Part shown: positions 1-6,873 of the stretch, in pieces
Position numbering within the stretch: the first letter of the stretch is position 1
How the letters are laid out: the number at the start of each line of letters is the position of its first letter
NCBI GenBank assembly: GCA_029907755.1
Contig: JARYLH010000021.1
Coordinates: 1 to 15,339 of the forward strand
Length of the DNA stretch: 15,339 bases
Direction of reading: 5' to 3'
Origin: Candidatus Methanosuratincola sp.
GTDB taxonomy: Archaea > Thermoproteota > Methanomethylicia > Methanomethylicales > Methanomethylicaceae
Position numbers and translations under genes: made by a program
Notes under the pieces: generated by a model
Seen by the model: the letters and a program-made list of their open reading frames with translations, nothing else
Told to the model about the DNA's origin: nothing
Databases searched by the model: none

Positions 1-613
1 GATCCACCTCCTTAATCAGTGCCTCCCTGTCCAAACCCCCTCCGCTGTCGTACTGGACCTCCACTATCCGGACTCCCTGATATTCGCCATAGCTCCTCAG
101 GACAGAGATCCTTTCCCTGGGCAATGAGGACGGGACAACAAACTTCTTACGCCCGGTCACCCTCGCGGAGAGCAGCATTGACTCAGCGATTGCCGTGGGA
201 AGGTCGTATAGTGAGGCGTTCGCAACCTCCATGCCGTAAAGCTCGCAGATCAGGCTCTGATACTCGAATAACGCCTGGAGCATCCCTTGGCTGGTCTCGG
301 GCTGGTACGGCGTGTACGAAGTGAGGAACTCCCCCCTGGAGATGAGGTGCTTCAATGCGCTGGGGATGTGGTGGAACCAAGGTCCGCCTCCAATGAAACA
401 CCTCTTCCCGTAGAGCGTGTTCTTCGATAGCATCTCCCCTAGGAATTCCTTCACCGAGAACTCATCCATAGGATCTGAGGCGGCTGCTCCGCAACCGCGC
501 AGGCGCGGCAAATCACTGAAAAGCGCATCCAGGCCGCTCACGCCTGCCAAGCGGAGCATCTCCGGCAAATCAGAAGAAGCGTTAGGGATGTACCTGTGCC
601 CCTCCGTAATCAA
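1..613 (-). CDS. gcvPA: Glycine dehydrogenase (decarboxylating) subunit 1, N-terminal part, cut by window edge
   Basis: This is half of the split P-protein of the glycine cleavage system. With subunit 2, which carries the pyridoxal-phosphate lysine, it decarboxylates glycine and passes the aminomethyl group to the lipoylated H-protein in the cytoplasm. Reading the minus strand from the TTG at 613 gives 204 uninterrupted codons to the edge. The N-terminus reads MITEGHRYIPN. The glycine-rich FIGGGPWFHHIP (residues 73-84) and SYTPYQPE (99-106) followed by TSQGMLQALFEYQ are hallmarks of this subunit. The family is about 440-450 residues, so a little under half is present. The TTG start is forced: an in-frame TAG lies three codons upstream and no ATG or GTG lies between. 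A short GGGG precedes the start by 3 nt. The gene is divergent from the glycoprotein at 676. No break or frameshift is visible. Subunit 2 would be expected just beyond the left edge. Confidence 0.93.
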   Translation of the reverse strand, partial: MITEGHRYIPNASSDLPEMLRLAGVSGLDALFSDLPRLRGCGAAASDPMDEFSVKEFLGEMLSKNTLYGKRCFIGGGPWFHHIPSALKHLISRGEFLTSYTPYQPETSQGMLQALFEYQSLICELYGMEVANASLYDLPTAIAESMLLSARVTGRKKFVVPSSLPRERISVLRSYGEYQGVRIVEVQYDSGGGLDREALIKEVD

Positions 614-675
614 CGACCCCTATCTTAATATTTGGGGATGTACGATAATTAAACTTACATTGTGGGGTCATCCGG
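614..675. promoter_or_regulatory. Divergent promoter region between gcvPA and the membrane glycoprotein
   Basis: The 62-bp gap between two TTG starts is AT-rich in its centre. On the minus strand TTTAATTA lies 40 nt before the gcvPA start, and AAATATTAAG is closer. On the plus strand the same AATTAAACTTA segment lies about 20-25 nt before the start at 676. These are TATA-like by composition only. No clear B-recognition element or operator is seen. Confidence 0.35.
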
Positions 676-2013
676 TTGATCAGGTCGTATGCTGTTCCGA
701 TATTCCTCCTCCTCTCGCTACTCTGCACTGCTGCACCGAGCAGCATTGTATCGGCATCCTCTTCCAGCGTCCAGCGGACCATAATCGCGGAGCCGTATTT
801 CCAGATCTACGAAGACCAGTTCAGCCTCGCATCTGCCCACGACAACTACACCGTCTCTTTCCTTCTGCCATATCCACAGGCCCTCTACTCAGCGAAGGCA
901 TACGGGCCGGGCAACTCTGATCTAAACGTCTATGTTTCATGGGACCCCTCACGGGGGAACATGTCGCTCCTCGTGGAGACGAACGGTTCCTCATCCTTCA
1001 CGCTGAAGACAATCATGCACTACACCACGATGAAATCAAACTCAACCTACACGACTTTCCTTAACCTTTACCCAGCCGTGGAAGAGGAGATGGCTGCTTC
1101 TCTTACGCTCTTCCTTCCCTCGGACTCGGTGCTGGTCGGGAGCCCTGAAAACCTCACCCTCGTGGCGGTGGACAGCAAGCCGGTCCTCGTCGGAACTGCC
1201 ATCTTGGAGCCTTCTGCGGCTTACAACGAAACGATACGGTACAACGGCAGCTTCGAGCTCGTGGAGATAAGCAGCCTTGAACACAGGATCAGCGTGGGGC
1301 AGAGCGTAGTAACGGTGACGGATTCATTGCAGGTGGTTAACCTGAACACATCCGCCATAAACAAAGTCACGATCAGTCTCCCCAACGGCGCGACGCTGGT
1401 GCGCGTCTACGACTCGATTGGCTACATGAACTACACTCTGAGCGGGAGCGACCTGACGATCAGTTTCAGAACCAGGCTCTTCCCGACCGAGAAGACCTCT
1501 TTCACGCTGGTCTACGAGCTCCCCGCCGCTAGCGTGCTGGAGATCCAAAGCGGCAAATCCGTCCTTAGCGGCGTTATCCCCCCGCAGTGGTGCCCCTTCC
1601 TCGTGCGTAACCTCGTTGCGGTGGTCGAGCTGCCGTTGGGATCATCGGAGGTGAGTGCCCCTGGTTTCCAGATCCACAACGGATCCTCCTCGATTGAATG
1701 CTGGATCCAGGTATCGGACGCGACTCCTTACTCCGGCATCGAGTACTCGGTCTCATTCGTGCCTGCTCCATACGCCATCCCAGTCGGTAGCATTGTGTTT
1801 GCAATCCTCATATCCTTGGCTGTGCTTGCAGTCCTCGCGTACCTGCTGATCAGGAGGAGAAAAGGAAGATCCCAGGGCGTTCAGACCGCGCCGCCCCAGC
1901 CGCCCAAACCCCTGCCCCTTCAGCTCCGAAAAGGCCAAAATACAGGCAGTGAGTCTCTACTTCATAAGCACCGCCCATCCCGTTCCTTTCTAGTCAACAG
2001 ATCCTTGCTCTAA
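676..2013 (+). CDS. Secreted type I membrane glycoprotein, weakly ribophorin I-like
   Basis: This 445-residue protein has a signal peptide (R3, hydrophobic 6-20, likely cleavage near SIVSA at 23-27). A long beta-rich ectodomain (about 30-365) follows, then one transmembrane segment (about 367-392) stopped by RRRKGR and a proline-rich cytoplasmic tail. Ten N-x-S/T sequons lie in the ectodomain (N57, N95, N103, N122, N159, N184, N190, N224, N252, N335), so the protein is probably N-glycosylated at the cell surface. Residues 229-283, with VRVYDSIGY and a later FTLVYELP, recall the second lumenal domain of eukaryotic ribophorin I, and the overall topology is the same. This match is from memory and is a hypothesis. 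The TTG start is forced by an upstream in-frame stop. The last 33 residues may be out of frame relative to the ancestral tail: the -1 frame from 1911 ends in a basic KRPKYRQ and a stop at 1950-1952. Function is not known. Confidence 0.85.
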   Translation: MIRSYAVPIFLLLSLLCTAAPSSIVSASSSSVQRTIIAEPYFQIYEDQFSLASAHDNYTVSFLLPYPQALYSAKAYGPGNSDLNVYVSWDPSRGNMSLLVETNGSSSFTLKTIMHYTTMKSNSTYTTFLNLYPAVEEEMAASLTLFLPSDSVLVGSPENLTLVAVDSKPVLVGTAILEPSAAYNETIRYNGSFELVEISSLEHRISVGQSVVTVTDSLQVVNLNTSAINKVTISLPNGATLVRVYDSIGYMNYTLSGSDLTISFRTRLFPTEKTSFTLVYELPAASVLEIQSGKSVLSGVIPPQWCPFLVRNLVAVVELPLGSSEVSAPGFQIHNGSSSIECWIQVSDATPYSGIEYSVSFVPAPYAIPVGSIVFAILISLAVLAVLAYLLIRRRKGRSQGVQTAPPQPPKPLPLQLRKGQNTGSESLLHKHRPSRSFLVNRSLL

Positions 2014-2080
2014 ATGCCGCCCTGACTGTGGCTCTGCCTCGGGTGACTGCCGCCTCAATGGCGCCAAAACAACAGAAAGC

Positions 2081-2094
2081 AAATAAAAAATAAA
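2081..2094 (-). terminator. Oligo-T tract downstream of the epimerase gene
   Basis: Read on the minus strand this is TTTATTTTTTATTTG, about 110 bp beyond the epimerase stop, the usual form of an archaeal intrinsic terminator. The rest of the 2014-2204 gap shows no gene on either strand. Confidence 0.35.
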
Positions 2095-2204
2095 TCAACC
2101 GCTTTGCCTGACTTGCAACCAGCCCTCAATTCCGCGCAAAGAACGCTGCCGTAGTTTCCAAGCCGTCTCCAAAACGTCCCGTCGCCTCCCTATCCAACCA
2201 ACCC

Positions 2205-3155
2205 CTAACCTTGGGTACCGAGGCAACGCCTGAACCACGCGACGGTCTCGGATATGCCTTCCCTGAGAGTGAACGCTGGCTCGAAGCCGAAGTCCCTCTT
2301 CGCCTTCGAGATGTCCGCCCACGAGTCCCTCACGTCCCCGGGTCTGGGCGGGAGGTGCACCGCCCTCATCTCGAAGCCCACAACCTCAGATATTGCCTGA
2401 GCGAGCTCAAGGACCGTCGTCCTCCTCCCCCCTCCGATGTTGTAGACGCCAGTGGACTTCGACTCTGCAGCCATCAGATTCGCCCTGACCACGTCCCTGA
2501 CAAAAGTGAAGTCCCTGCTCTGGAGCCCATCGCCGTGGATGGGGAACGCCTCCCCTTTCAAGGCACAGTCTATGAACTTGGGAACGACCGCCGCGTACTC
2601 AGACCCCGGATCTTGCATCGGTCCGTAGACGTTGAAGTACCTGAGCGCCACAGTCCCGAGACCGTAGAGCTCGGTGAATACCCTGCAGTAATGCTCTCCG
2701 GCGAGCTTGGTCACCGCATAGGGGGACATCGGCATGCATACCATGTCCTCCTTCTTGGGCAGCGATTCAGTCTCCCCGTAGACGGACGAAGACGAGGCGA
2801 ATACGACCTTCTCGATTCCGCAGTCCCGCGCCGCAACGAGCACCGCAAGGGTGCCGGTTACGCCCGCATCATTTGTCCTCATGGGATCGGCCACCGATCT
2901 CGGAACCGAGGGTATCGCAGCCTCGTGGAAGACGTAATCCGCCCCCTTGAAAGCCGCCTTCATCGCCTCCAGGTCCGTGACGCTCCCCCTCAGCAGCCTC
3001 GCGCAGCCCGAGTCAATCAGGTCCTTGATGTTGCCCTCCTTGCCCGTAGAAAAGTTGTCCACAATCGTGACCTCGTTGTCCTTGCAAAGCTCCGCTGAAA
3101 GATTCGATCCTATGAACCCTGCGCCACCGGTGACTACTACCTTCTTTCGCCTCAT
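2205..3155 (-). CDS. NAD-dependent nucleotide-sugar epimerase, probably UDP-glucose/GlcNAc 4-epimerase
   Basis: This extended short-chain dehydrogenase/reductase (316 residues) most likely interconverts UDP-Glc/UDP-Gal or the N-acetylated forms at C4 through a bound NAD, supplying sugars for surface glycans. The Rossmann motif GGAGFIG is at 10-16, with the NAD-ribose acidic residue D33 after it. The catalytic set is the serine cluster SSSS at 121-124 with Y146 and K150 (YAVTK). HEAAIPSVPRSVADP at 77-91 is typical of the GalE/WbpP branch. RYFNVYGP and the C-terminal RPGDVRDSWAD also fit. The longer reading frame opens at 3230 inside the tRNA gene. I take the ATG at 3155 because the Rossmann motif then sits at the usual place and GTGAG precedes it by 4 nt. 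The gene starts 34 bp after the tRNA CCA with no TATA-like element between. Substrate cannot be fixed from sequence alone; dTDP-glucose dehydratase is less likely. Confidence 0.9.
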   Translation of the reverse strand: MRRKKVVVTGGAGFIGSNLSAELCKDNEVTIVDNFSTGKEGNIKDLIDSGCARLLRGSVTDLEAMKAAFKGADYVFHEAAIPSVPRSVADPMRTNDAGVTGTLAVLVAARDCGIEKVVFASSSSVYGETESLPKKEDMVCMPMSPYAVTKLAGEHYCRVFTELYGLGTVALRYFNVYGPMQDPGSEYAAVVPKFIDCALKGEAFPIHGDGLQSRDFTFVRDVVRANLMAAESKSTGVYNIGGGRRTTVLELAQAISEVVGFEMRAVHLPPRPGDVRDSWADISKAKRDFGFEPAFTLREGISETVAWFRRCLGTQG

Positions 3156-3188
3156 GGAACTCACTTGCTTCCAGCTGATACGCATGAG

Positions 3189-3264
3189 TGGTAGCCCGGA
3201 GGAGATTCGAACTCCTGTCGGCGGGGCCAAAGCCCGCCATGCTTGGCCGCTACACCACCGGGCT
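3189..3264 (-). tRNA. tRNA-Gln (anticodon TTG) with encoded CCA
   Basis: The minus strand folds as a complete cloverleaf. The acceptor AGCCCGG pairs with CCGGGCT, the D stem is GTGT/GCAT, and the anticodon stem is GCGGG/CCCGC around a loop CTTTGGC that gives anticodon TTG. The variable loop is CGAC, and the T stem AGGAG/CTCCT encloses TTCGAAT. The discriminator is A at 3192 and the three bases at 3191-3189 read CCA, so the 3' end is genomically encoded. No intron is seen. In archaea this tRNA is normally charged with Glu and amidated by GatDE. Confidence 0.96.
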
Positions 3265-3280
3265 GTTTGATTTGACCGTG

Positions 3281-3294
3281 TTTTTACATATTAT
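3281..3294 (-). promoter_or_regulatory. TATA box of tRNA-Gln
   Basis: The minus strand reads ATAATATGTAAAAA, centred about 25 nt upstream of the tRNA 5' end, with a purine-rich AAAAGG just upstream that could serve as the B-recognition element. The spacing is right for archaeal TBP/TFB initiation at or just before the tRNA. Confidence 0.6.
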
Positions 3295-3431
3295 CCTTTT
3301 GGTGATCCAGGCGCCTGCTGATAGCCAGCCTCCGTTCCAAGCATCGATTCCCCGTGGGCACAATGCCGCTCCACGAGTTCTGTTTCCTTAACGGGCGCCC
3401 AGATCACGAGCCCAGGTCCTGGTCAAAAACT

Positions 3432-3439
3432 CTTATTAG
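3432..3439 (+). promoter_or_regulatory. TATA-like element of the polyprenol kinase gene
   Basis: CTTATTAG preceded by CAAAAACT lies 61 nt before the ATG, which would give a leader of about 35-40 nt. The leader ends in AGGTTGATC, close to the complement of the archaeal 16S 3' end, 4 nt before the ATG at 3501. The remainder of the gap 3295-3430 is GC-rich and shows no gene. Confidence 0.4.
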
Positions 3440-3500
3440 TGGGAGCCCTTCAGAGCTATCAGAAACCAACAGCCACAATGCAAAATCAGGTTGATCAAAA

Positions 3501-4196
3501 ATGTCGATTGGCCTCCACTTCGAGGTTCTGCTCAACACCGCCCCCCTGCAGGAGCTTGGCATAGCTCTGGCAATGTTCGCCTACCTGATGTTTGTGGTCT
3601 ACTCGACCAAGTGGGTCTACGCAAGGCTCAGGTCAAGGAATGTGGAGCACAACATCTCGGTTTACTACAACAGGAAGATAATCCACATCTTCGGAGCTGG
3701 GGTCCTGACCCTGCTGTTCCCGGTCTTCTTCACAGGCATAGCAATACCGATGATCCTCGTCGCGATCATCGCGATAGTCATATACATCCCGCACAGGCGC
3801 GGCAAGATACTCTACTGGTTCCAGATGAAGGAAAACGCATACGAGGTCAACTTCACCATTGCATGGGGCTTCGCGATAGGCTTCTCCTGGCTGATCTTCG
3901 GCGATCCCATATACGGCGTGATCACCGCGTCGTTCATGGCATTCGGGGATGCGATCACCGGGGTCGTGAGGAACGCCCTTTTCAAGAGGCGCACGAAGCA
4001 CTGGCTCGGGAACGTGGCGATGCTTGCTGTATGCATCCCGATCGGATACTTCTATGCAGGCCTGGCAGGATTCATCGCGGCGATCGTGGCATCGGTAGTC
4101 GAGCACTTCGAATTCAACCCTATTGACGACAACGTCCTGATAACAATCGGCTCCCTGATTACGCTGATCGTCCTGAGGGAGTTCGTGGGGATTTAG
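3501..4196 (+). CDS. Dolichol/polyprenol kinase-family integral membrane protein
   Basis: This polytopic membrane protein (231 residues) belongs to the CTP-using SEC59/DGK1/phytol kinase superfamily. It probably phosphorylates a polyprenol or dolichol, or a related lipid alcohol, to make or recycle the glycan carrier lipid at the cytoplasmic membrane. The family landmarks are in order: RKIIH at 58-62 after the first helix, GDAITG at 149-154, K166 followed by LGN at 169-171, and the acidic EHFEFNPIDDN near 200. About six to seven hydrophobic segments are seen. The nucleotide-binding GD...G motif is shorter than in yeast Sec59, and the usual EGS triplet reads LGN, so substrate is uncertain; archaeal CDP-archaeol synthase relatives are an alternative. 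The ATG has a GGTTGATC Shine-Dalgarno site. The neighbouring epimerase and sequon-rich glycoproteins fit a role in surface glycosylation. Confidence 0.8.
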   Translation: MSIGLHFEVLLNTAPLQELGIALAMFAYLMFVVYSTKWVYARLRSRNVEHNISVYYNRKIIHIFGAGVLTLLFPVFFTGIAIPMILVAIIAIVIYIPHRRGKILYWFQMKENAYEVNFTIAWGFAIGFSWLIFGDPIYGVITASFMAFGDAITGVVRNALFKRRTKHWLGNVAMLAVCIPIGYFYAGLAGFIAAIVASVVEHFEFNPIDDNVLITIGSLITLIVLREFVGI

Positions 4197-4218
4197 CAAC
4201 CCTCGGATTACAACGTAA

Positions 4219-4228
4219 TTCTTATATC
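4219..4228 (+). promoter_or_regulatory. TATA-like element before the surface protein-permease operon
   Basis: TTCTTATATC is centred about 39 nt before the ATG at 4263. A strong GGAGGT Shine-Dalgarno site follows at 4251-4256. This is the only promoter-like element seen ahead of the two overlapping genes. Confidence 0.5.
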
Positions 4229-4262
4229 AACACACTGTTCTAAAGCCTTTGGAGGTCAAGAT

Positions 4263-5564
4263 ATGAAATCATGGAGACTGCCAGCCTCTATTATTGCAAT
4301 AACGGCAATAGCCATAATTGCAGCGTACCTCTCATTCGCCTCACCCCCTCCGTCAGGAGGAAGCCCGAACGAGAATTCCTCGGACGGCGATCTTGGCTTG
4401 AACTCCTCGGTCCTCTCCTCGTACCCTGGGAACTCCTCGATACTAAACTCCAATCAGGTAGTGATCTCCTTTCTCCTGAACGAGACATCGATTAAATCGT
4501 CGGATGTCAGCATCCTGCTCAACGGGACCCCCGTTGCATTCCAGGTCTCCGTCGAGGGGGGAACAAAGCGATTCTACTACAATGCCGTGCTTCCCGAGGG
4601 GCTACAGCGCAGCACCCTCCAAGTGAGATCCGGGAACGCCACAGTTCTGGAGTACTCGATCACCTTCTGGGTGGACGTAACCCCCCCGCGGATCTATGGC
4701 GTCTCCCCTGAGAACCAGCGCGTCGCCGGACCCACGGTCAGGATTTCGGCATCAATTTCCGACAATTTCAGGCTGGAGGCGTCCTCGATGTCCCTTAAGA
4801 TCGACTCAACCAGGATCAGAAGCTTTGTCTATTCCTCTGGCAAACTCTACTATGATGCCCGCCTTTCTGACGGGAACCACACCGTGACTCTGTCGGTCAG
4901 GGATGCCGCCGGTAACAGCGCCGAGAGGACATGGGGGTTCGTAGTGGGTCAGGCGACTGAGGCACAGGGCGTTTCCGTGACCGCGAAGACTGGATACATA
5001 AACGAGAAGGGGCTCCCGGTGATAGTCGGCGAGGTGAAGAACAACGGAAACACTACCGTCAGCGACATCCTCATAAACGGGAGCCTGCTCTGCTCCAAGG
5101 GCAACGTCATAAACAATGACAAACCGCAGCCCGCGATCATACTTCAGTATGCAGAACTCCCGGTCCTCATGCCTGGCGAGGTCTCGCCGTTCAAAATAGT
5201 GATGCCGGAGACCTTCCCCGACTTCGATTACATTCTGAAGAACGTGAGGAAGTTCAATGCCTCGGTGGTGAACTATTCCGTGACCTCCTCCGTGCCATAC
5301 AGGGACTTCGAGACCGCGGGTACTGGGGCGGTCGACCAAGAGGGATACTATCGCCTGAGCGCAGAAGTTGTAAACACCGGTAGCATGGGGGTGCAGGACA
5401 TCAAGGTTGTTGCGACGTTCTACAGCGCCGATCTTGTCTTCGACGTCCAAGTCGCGAGCATCCCGGCGCTCGGTCCGGGCGAATCTGCTTCGGTCGCGTT
5501 CACAGTCCCTGACAAGCAGGTGTCGAGCAAGATCAACTCCTTTGACCTGGAGGTGTTCGCTTGA
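4263..5564 (+). CDS. N-terminally anchored surface protein with Ig-like and FxLYD-type domains
   Basis: This 433-residue protein has an uncleaved-looking N-terminal hydrophobic anchor (6-27) and a low-complexity Ser/Asn/Pro linker (28-62) rich in NSS sequons. Several beta-sandwich modules face outside. Residues 140-228 start with TPPRIYGVSP and run to GNHTVTLSVRDAAGN, the pattern of bacterial/archaeal Ig-like domains. Residues 245-345, with VGEVKNNGNTTVSD and a later LMPGEVSPF, match the FxLYD/CARDB type, and residues 360-430 (AEVVNTGS, LGPGESASVAF) repeat it. At least ten sequons suggest glycosylation. The gene ends in TTGA, so its stop overlaps the TTG of the permease by 4 bp. The permease ribosome site GGAGGTG lies inside this gene, so the two are translationally coupled. 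A role as extracytoplasmic partner of the permease is inferred; no enzymatic motif is visible. Confidence 0.85.
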   Translation: MKSWRLPASIIAITAIAIIAAYLSFASPPPSGGSPNENSSDGDLGLNSSVLSSYPGNSSILNSNQVVISFLLNETSIKSSDVSILLNGTPVAFQVSVEGGTKRFYYNAVLPEGLQRSTLQVRSGNATVLEYSITFWVDVTPPRIYGVSPENQRVAGPTVRISASISDNFRLEASSMSLKIDSTRIRSFVYSSGKLYYDARLSDGNHTVTLSVRDAAGNSAERTWGFVVGQATEAQGVSVTAKTGYINEKGLPVIVGEVKNNGNTTVSDILINGSLLCSKGNVINNDKPQPAIILQYAELPVLMPGEVSPFKIVMPETFPDFDYILKNVRKFNASVVNYSVTSSVPYRDFETAGTGAVDQEGYYRLSAEVVNTGSMGVQDIKVVATFYSADLVFDVQVASIPALGPGESASVAFTVPDKQVSSKINSFDLEVFA

Positions 5565-6808
5565 GGAAGCTTTGGTCGTTCGCAATCCCGGTATCGCTGA
5601 TCGCGCTGCTGCTCTTAGCTGTGAGGCTCCTACTCCTCGAGGAGAGCGGTCCTGTGATGCTCGAGCCAGCTGACTCTGGCGCGTGGAGCTTCCACACATA
5701 TGTCGGCTTTTCACTATCCGTCTTTTTCGTCGCAGTTGTAATTTCCCCTTACGCCAAAAAGCTCCTCTCAAAGCAGAAAAGGGCTCTGCCCAGCCTCCCG
5801 ATCCGCGATCCGGTGATTAGGCAGATAAAATGGTGGACCATGATCGCACTGCTGGTCTCCGGCGCCTACATCTTCACGTTCTGCAACTACATATGCACAA
5901 ACTTCGTCTCGGCGACCTTCGACCCCGACCTCTCCTTCTTTCACATACTGTACAGATACACCTTGAGCTTCTTCCCCTACCTGATTGCCGCGTGCTTCAT
6001 AGGGGGCCTGATAATGACAAGGATGAACTCTGGCATGTACAAGATGCCCGACAGCATGTTAGGGGGGATGGCATTCGCATCTCTGCTGCCCGTATGCTCC
6101 TGCGGTGCGATCCCGATAGCCAAGGCAATGATCGAGACGAAGCAAATCCGGATCCGGACGGTCATAGCCTTCCTCATGGTGGCGCCAGTTTTGAGCCCCG
6201 TGGTGATCCCCCTGAGTTTCCAGCTTGGGGCATCGTATGCCATCCTGAGGATAGTCTCGATTGCGGTCCTTGGAGCGGTTGCTGGGTTCCTGGTCGAGCG
6301 GTTCGCAGGGGTCAAAGGCGAAGGCGGCAAGGTTTTATCGTGCTCCGGGTGCTCCAACTCTGGAAGGGTGAAGCAGACGCAAGAAAAGAGCTTCGTGATT
6401 GCCAGCTGGGACCTTCTGATCTCCCTGCTCCGCCCGATATTCATAGGGATACTCGCGGGCACCATCGTTGCCAAGTACGTCCCTTCATCCCTTATCTCCA
6501 CAGTGCTGTCGCCCGACTACGTTGGACTGGTGGTCGCGACCATGATCGCGCTTCCCGTTTACCTGTGCCACGGGCAGGAGGTCGCGCTTCTCCGACCGCT
6601 GATGAGCGCTTCGCTCTTGGGCGCGAGCGCGCTTCCCGTCGGGCACGCGATCGCCTTTACCTTGGCTGGGACTGGCATCTGCGCCTCCGCGATCCCTCCG
6701 CTGGTCGCGATAGTAGGCAAGAAGGCCACTTCGGTAGTGCTGCTTACGTTCTTCTTTGGCTCGATCCTGATTGGGGCTGCGATCAACCTGCTTCTGCAAA
6801 TGATCTAG
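5561..6808 (+). CDS. DUF318 (ArsP-type) permease
   Basis: This 415-residue integral membrane permease of the DUF318/PF03773 family has members that export organoarsenicals; for many the substrate is unknown. Hydrophobic segments are visible near 8-26, 44-62, 92-112, 135-152, 168-190, 200-224, 228-246, 283-304, 318-336, 355-376 and 390-412. PVCSCGAIPIA at 177-187 and APVLSPVVIP at 208-217 are the family signature. The second half carries the matching LPVYLCHGQEV at 331-341. A central cytoplasmic loop holds CSGC at 261-264, a possible metal or redox site, and C108, C112, C145, C336 and C374 lie in or near helices. The TTG start has GGAGGTG 5 nt upstream within the preceding gene. The family is about 300-400 residues, and this protein has an extra N-terminal helix pair. 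A metalloid or metal substrate is plausible but not shown. Confidence 0.88.
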   Translation: MRKLWSFAIPVSLIALLLLAVRLLLLEESGPVMLEPADSGAWSFHTYVGFSLSVFFVAVVISPYAKKLLSKQKRALPSLPIRDPVIRQIKWWTMIALLVSGAYIFTFCNYICTNFVSATFDPDLSFFHILYRYTLSFFPYLIAACFIGGLIMTRMNSGMYKMPDSMLGGMAFASLLPVCSCGAIPIAKAMIETKQIRIRTVIAFLMVAPVLSPVVIPLSFQLGASYAILRIVSIAVLGAVAGFLVERFAGVKGEGGKVLSCSGCSNSGRVKQTQEKSFVIASWDLLISLLRPIFIGILAGTIVAKYVPSSLISTVLSPDYVGLVVATMIALPVYLCHGQEVALLRPLMSASLLGASALPVGHAIAFTLAGTGICASAIPPLVAIVGKKATSVVLLTFFFGSILIGAAINLLLQMI

Positions 6809-6830
6809 GCTGGGCAGGAAACGACCTAAA

Positions 6831-6840
6831 TTTTTATTAA
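6831..6840 (+). promoter_or_regulatory. TATA box of the bacterioferritin gene
   Basis: TTTTTATTAA sits 34-43 nt before the GTG start, 23 bp after the permease stop, and is followed by AAAGGAGG as ribosome site. The spacing gives a leader of about 10-15 nt. An ACGGGCGGGTTCA stretch between the TATA element and the ribosome site could host a repressor, but this is speculative. Confidence 0.5.
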
Positions 6841-6873
6841 ACGGGCGGGTTCATATTTAAAGGAGGAATTTTT

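Noticed and set aside
670..681. ATCCGGTTGATC, identical to part of the 5' end of archaeal 16S rRNA
   Set aside because: The match stops after about 11 bases, no further rRNA follows, and it is explained by the start of a coding region.
417..920. 167-codon plus-strand ORF crossing the gcvPA start
   Set aside because: It is antisense to the clear gcvPA frame and overlaps the glycoprotein; it has no domain pattern.
2211..3098. 295-codon plus-strand ORF
   Set aside because: It is a mirror-strand shadow of the epimerase, whose motifs and codon pattern are unambiguous.
3188..3391. Plus-strand 67-codon ORF over the tRNA
   Set aside because: It runs antisense through tRNA-Gln and has no ribosome site or recognisable sequence.
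3308..3400. Two GGCGCC palindromes in the gap before the polyprenol kinase gene
   Set aside because: They are short, too far apart to form a convincing stem with their intervening sequence, and expected at this GC content.
4806..5771. 321-codon minus-strand ORF
   Set aside because: It is antisense to the Ig/FxLYD protein and permease, rich in Arg/His as shadow frames of this GC content are.
5830..6840. 336-codon plus-strand ORF in another frame of the permease
   Set aside because: It is highly charged with no membrane helices; the permease frame carries the DUF318 motifs.
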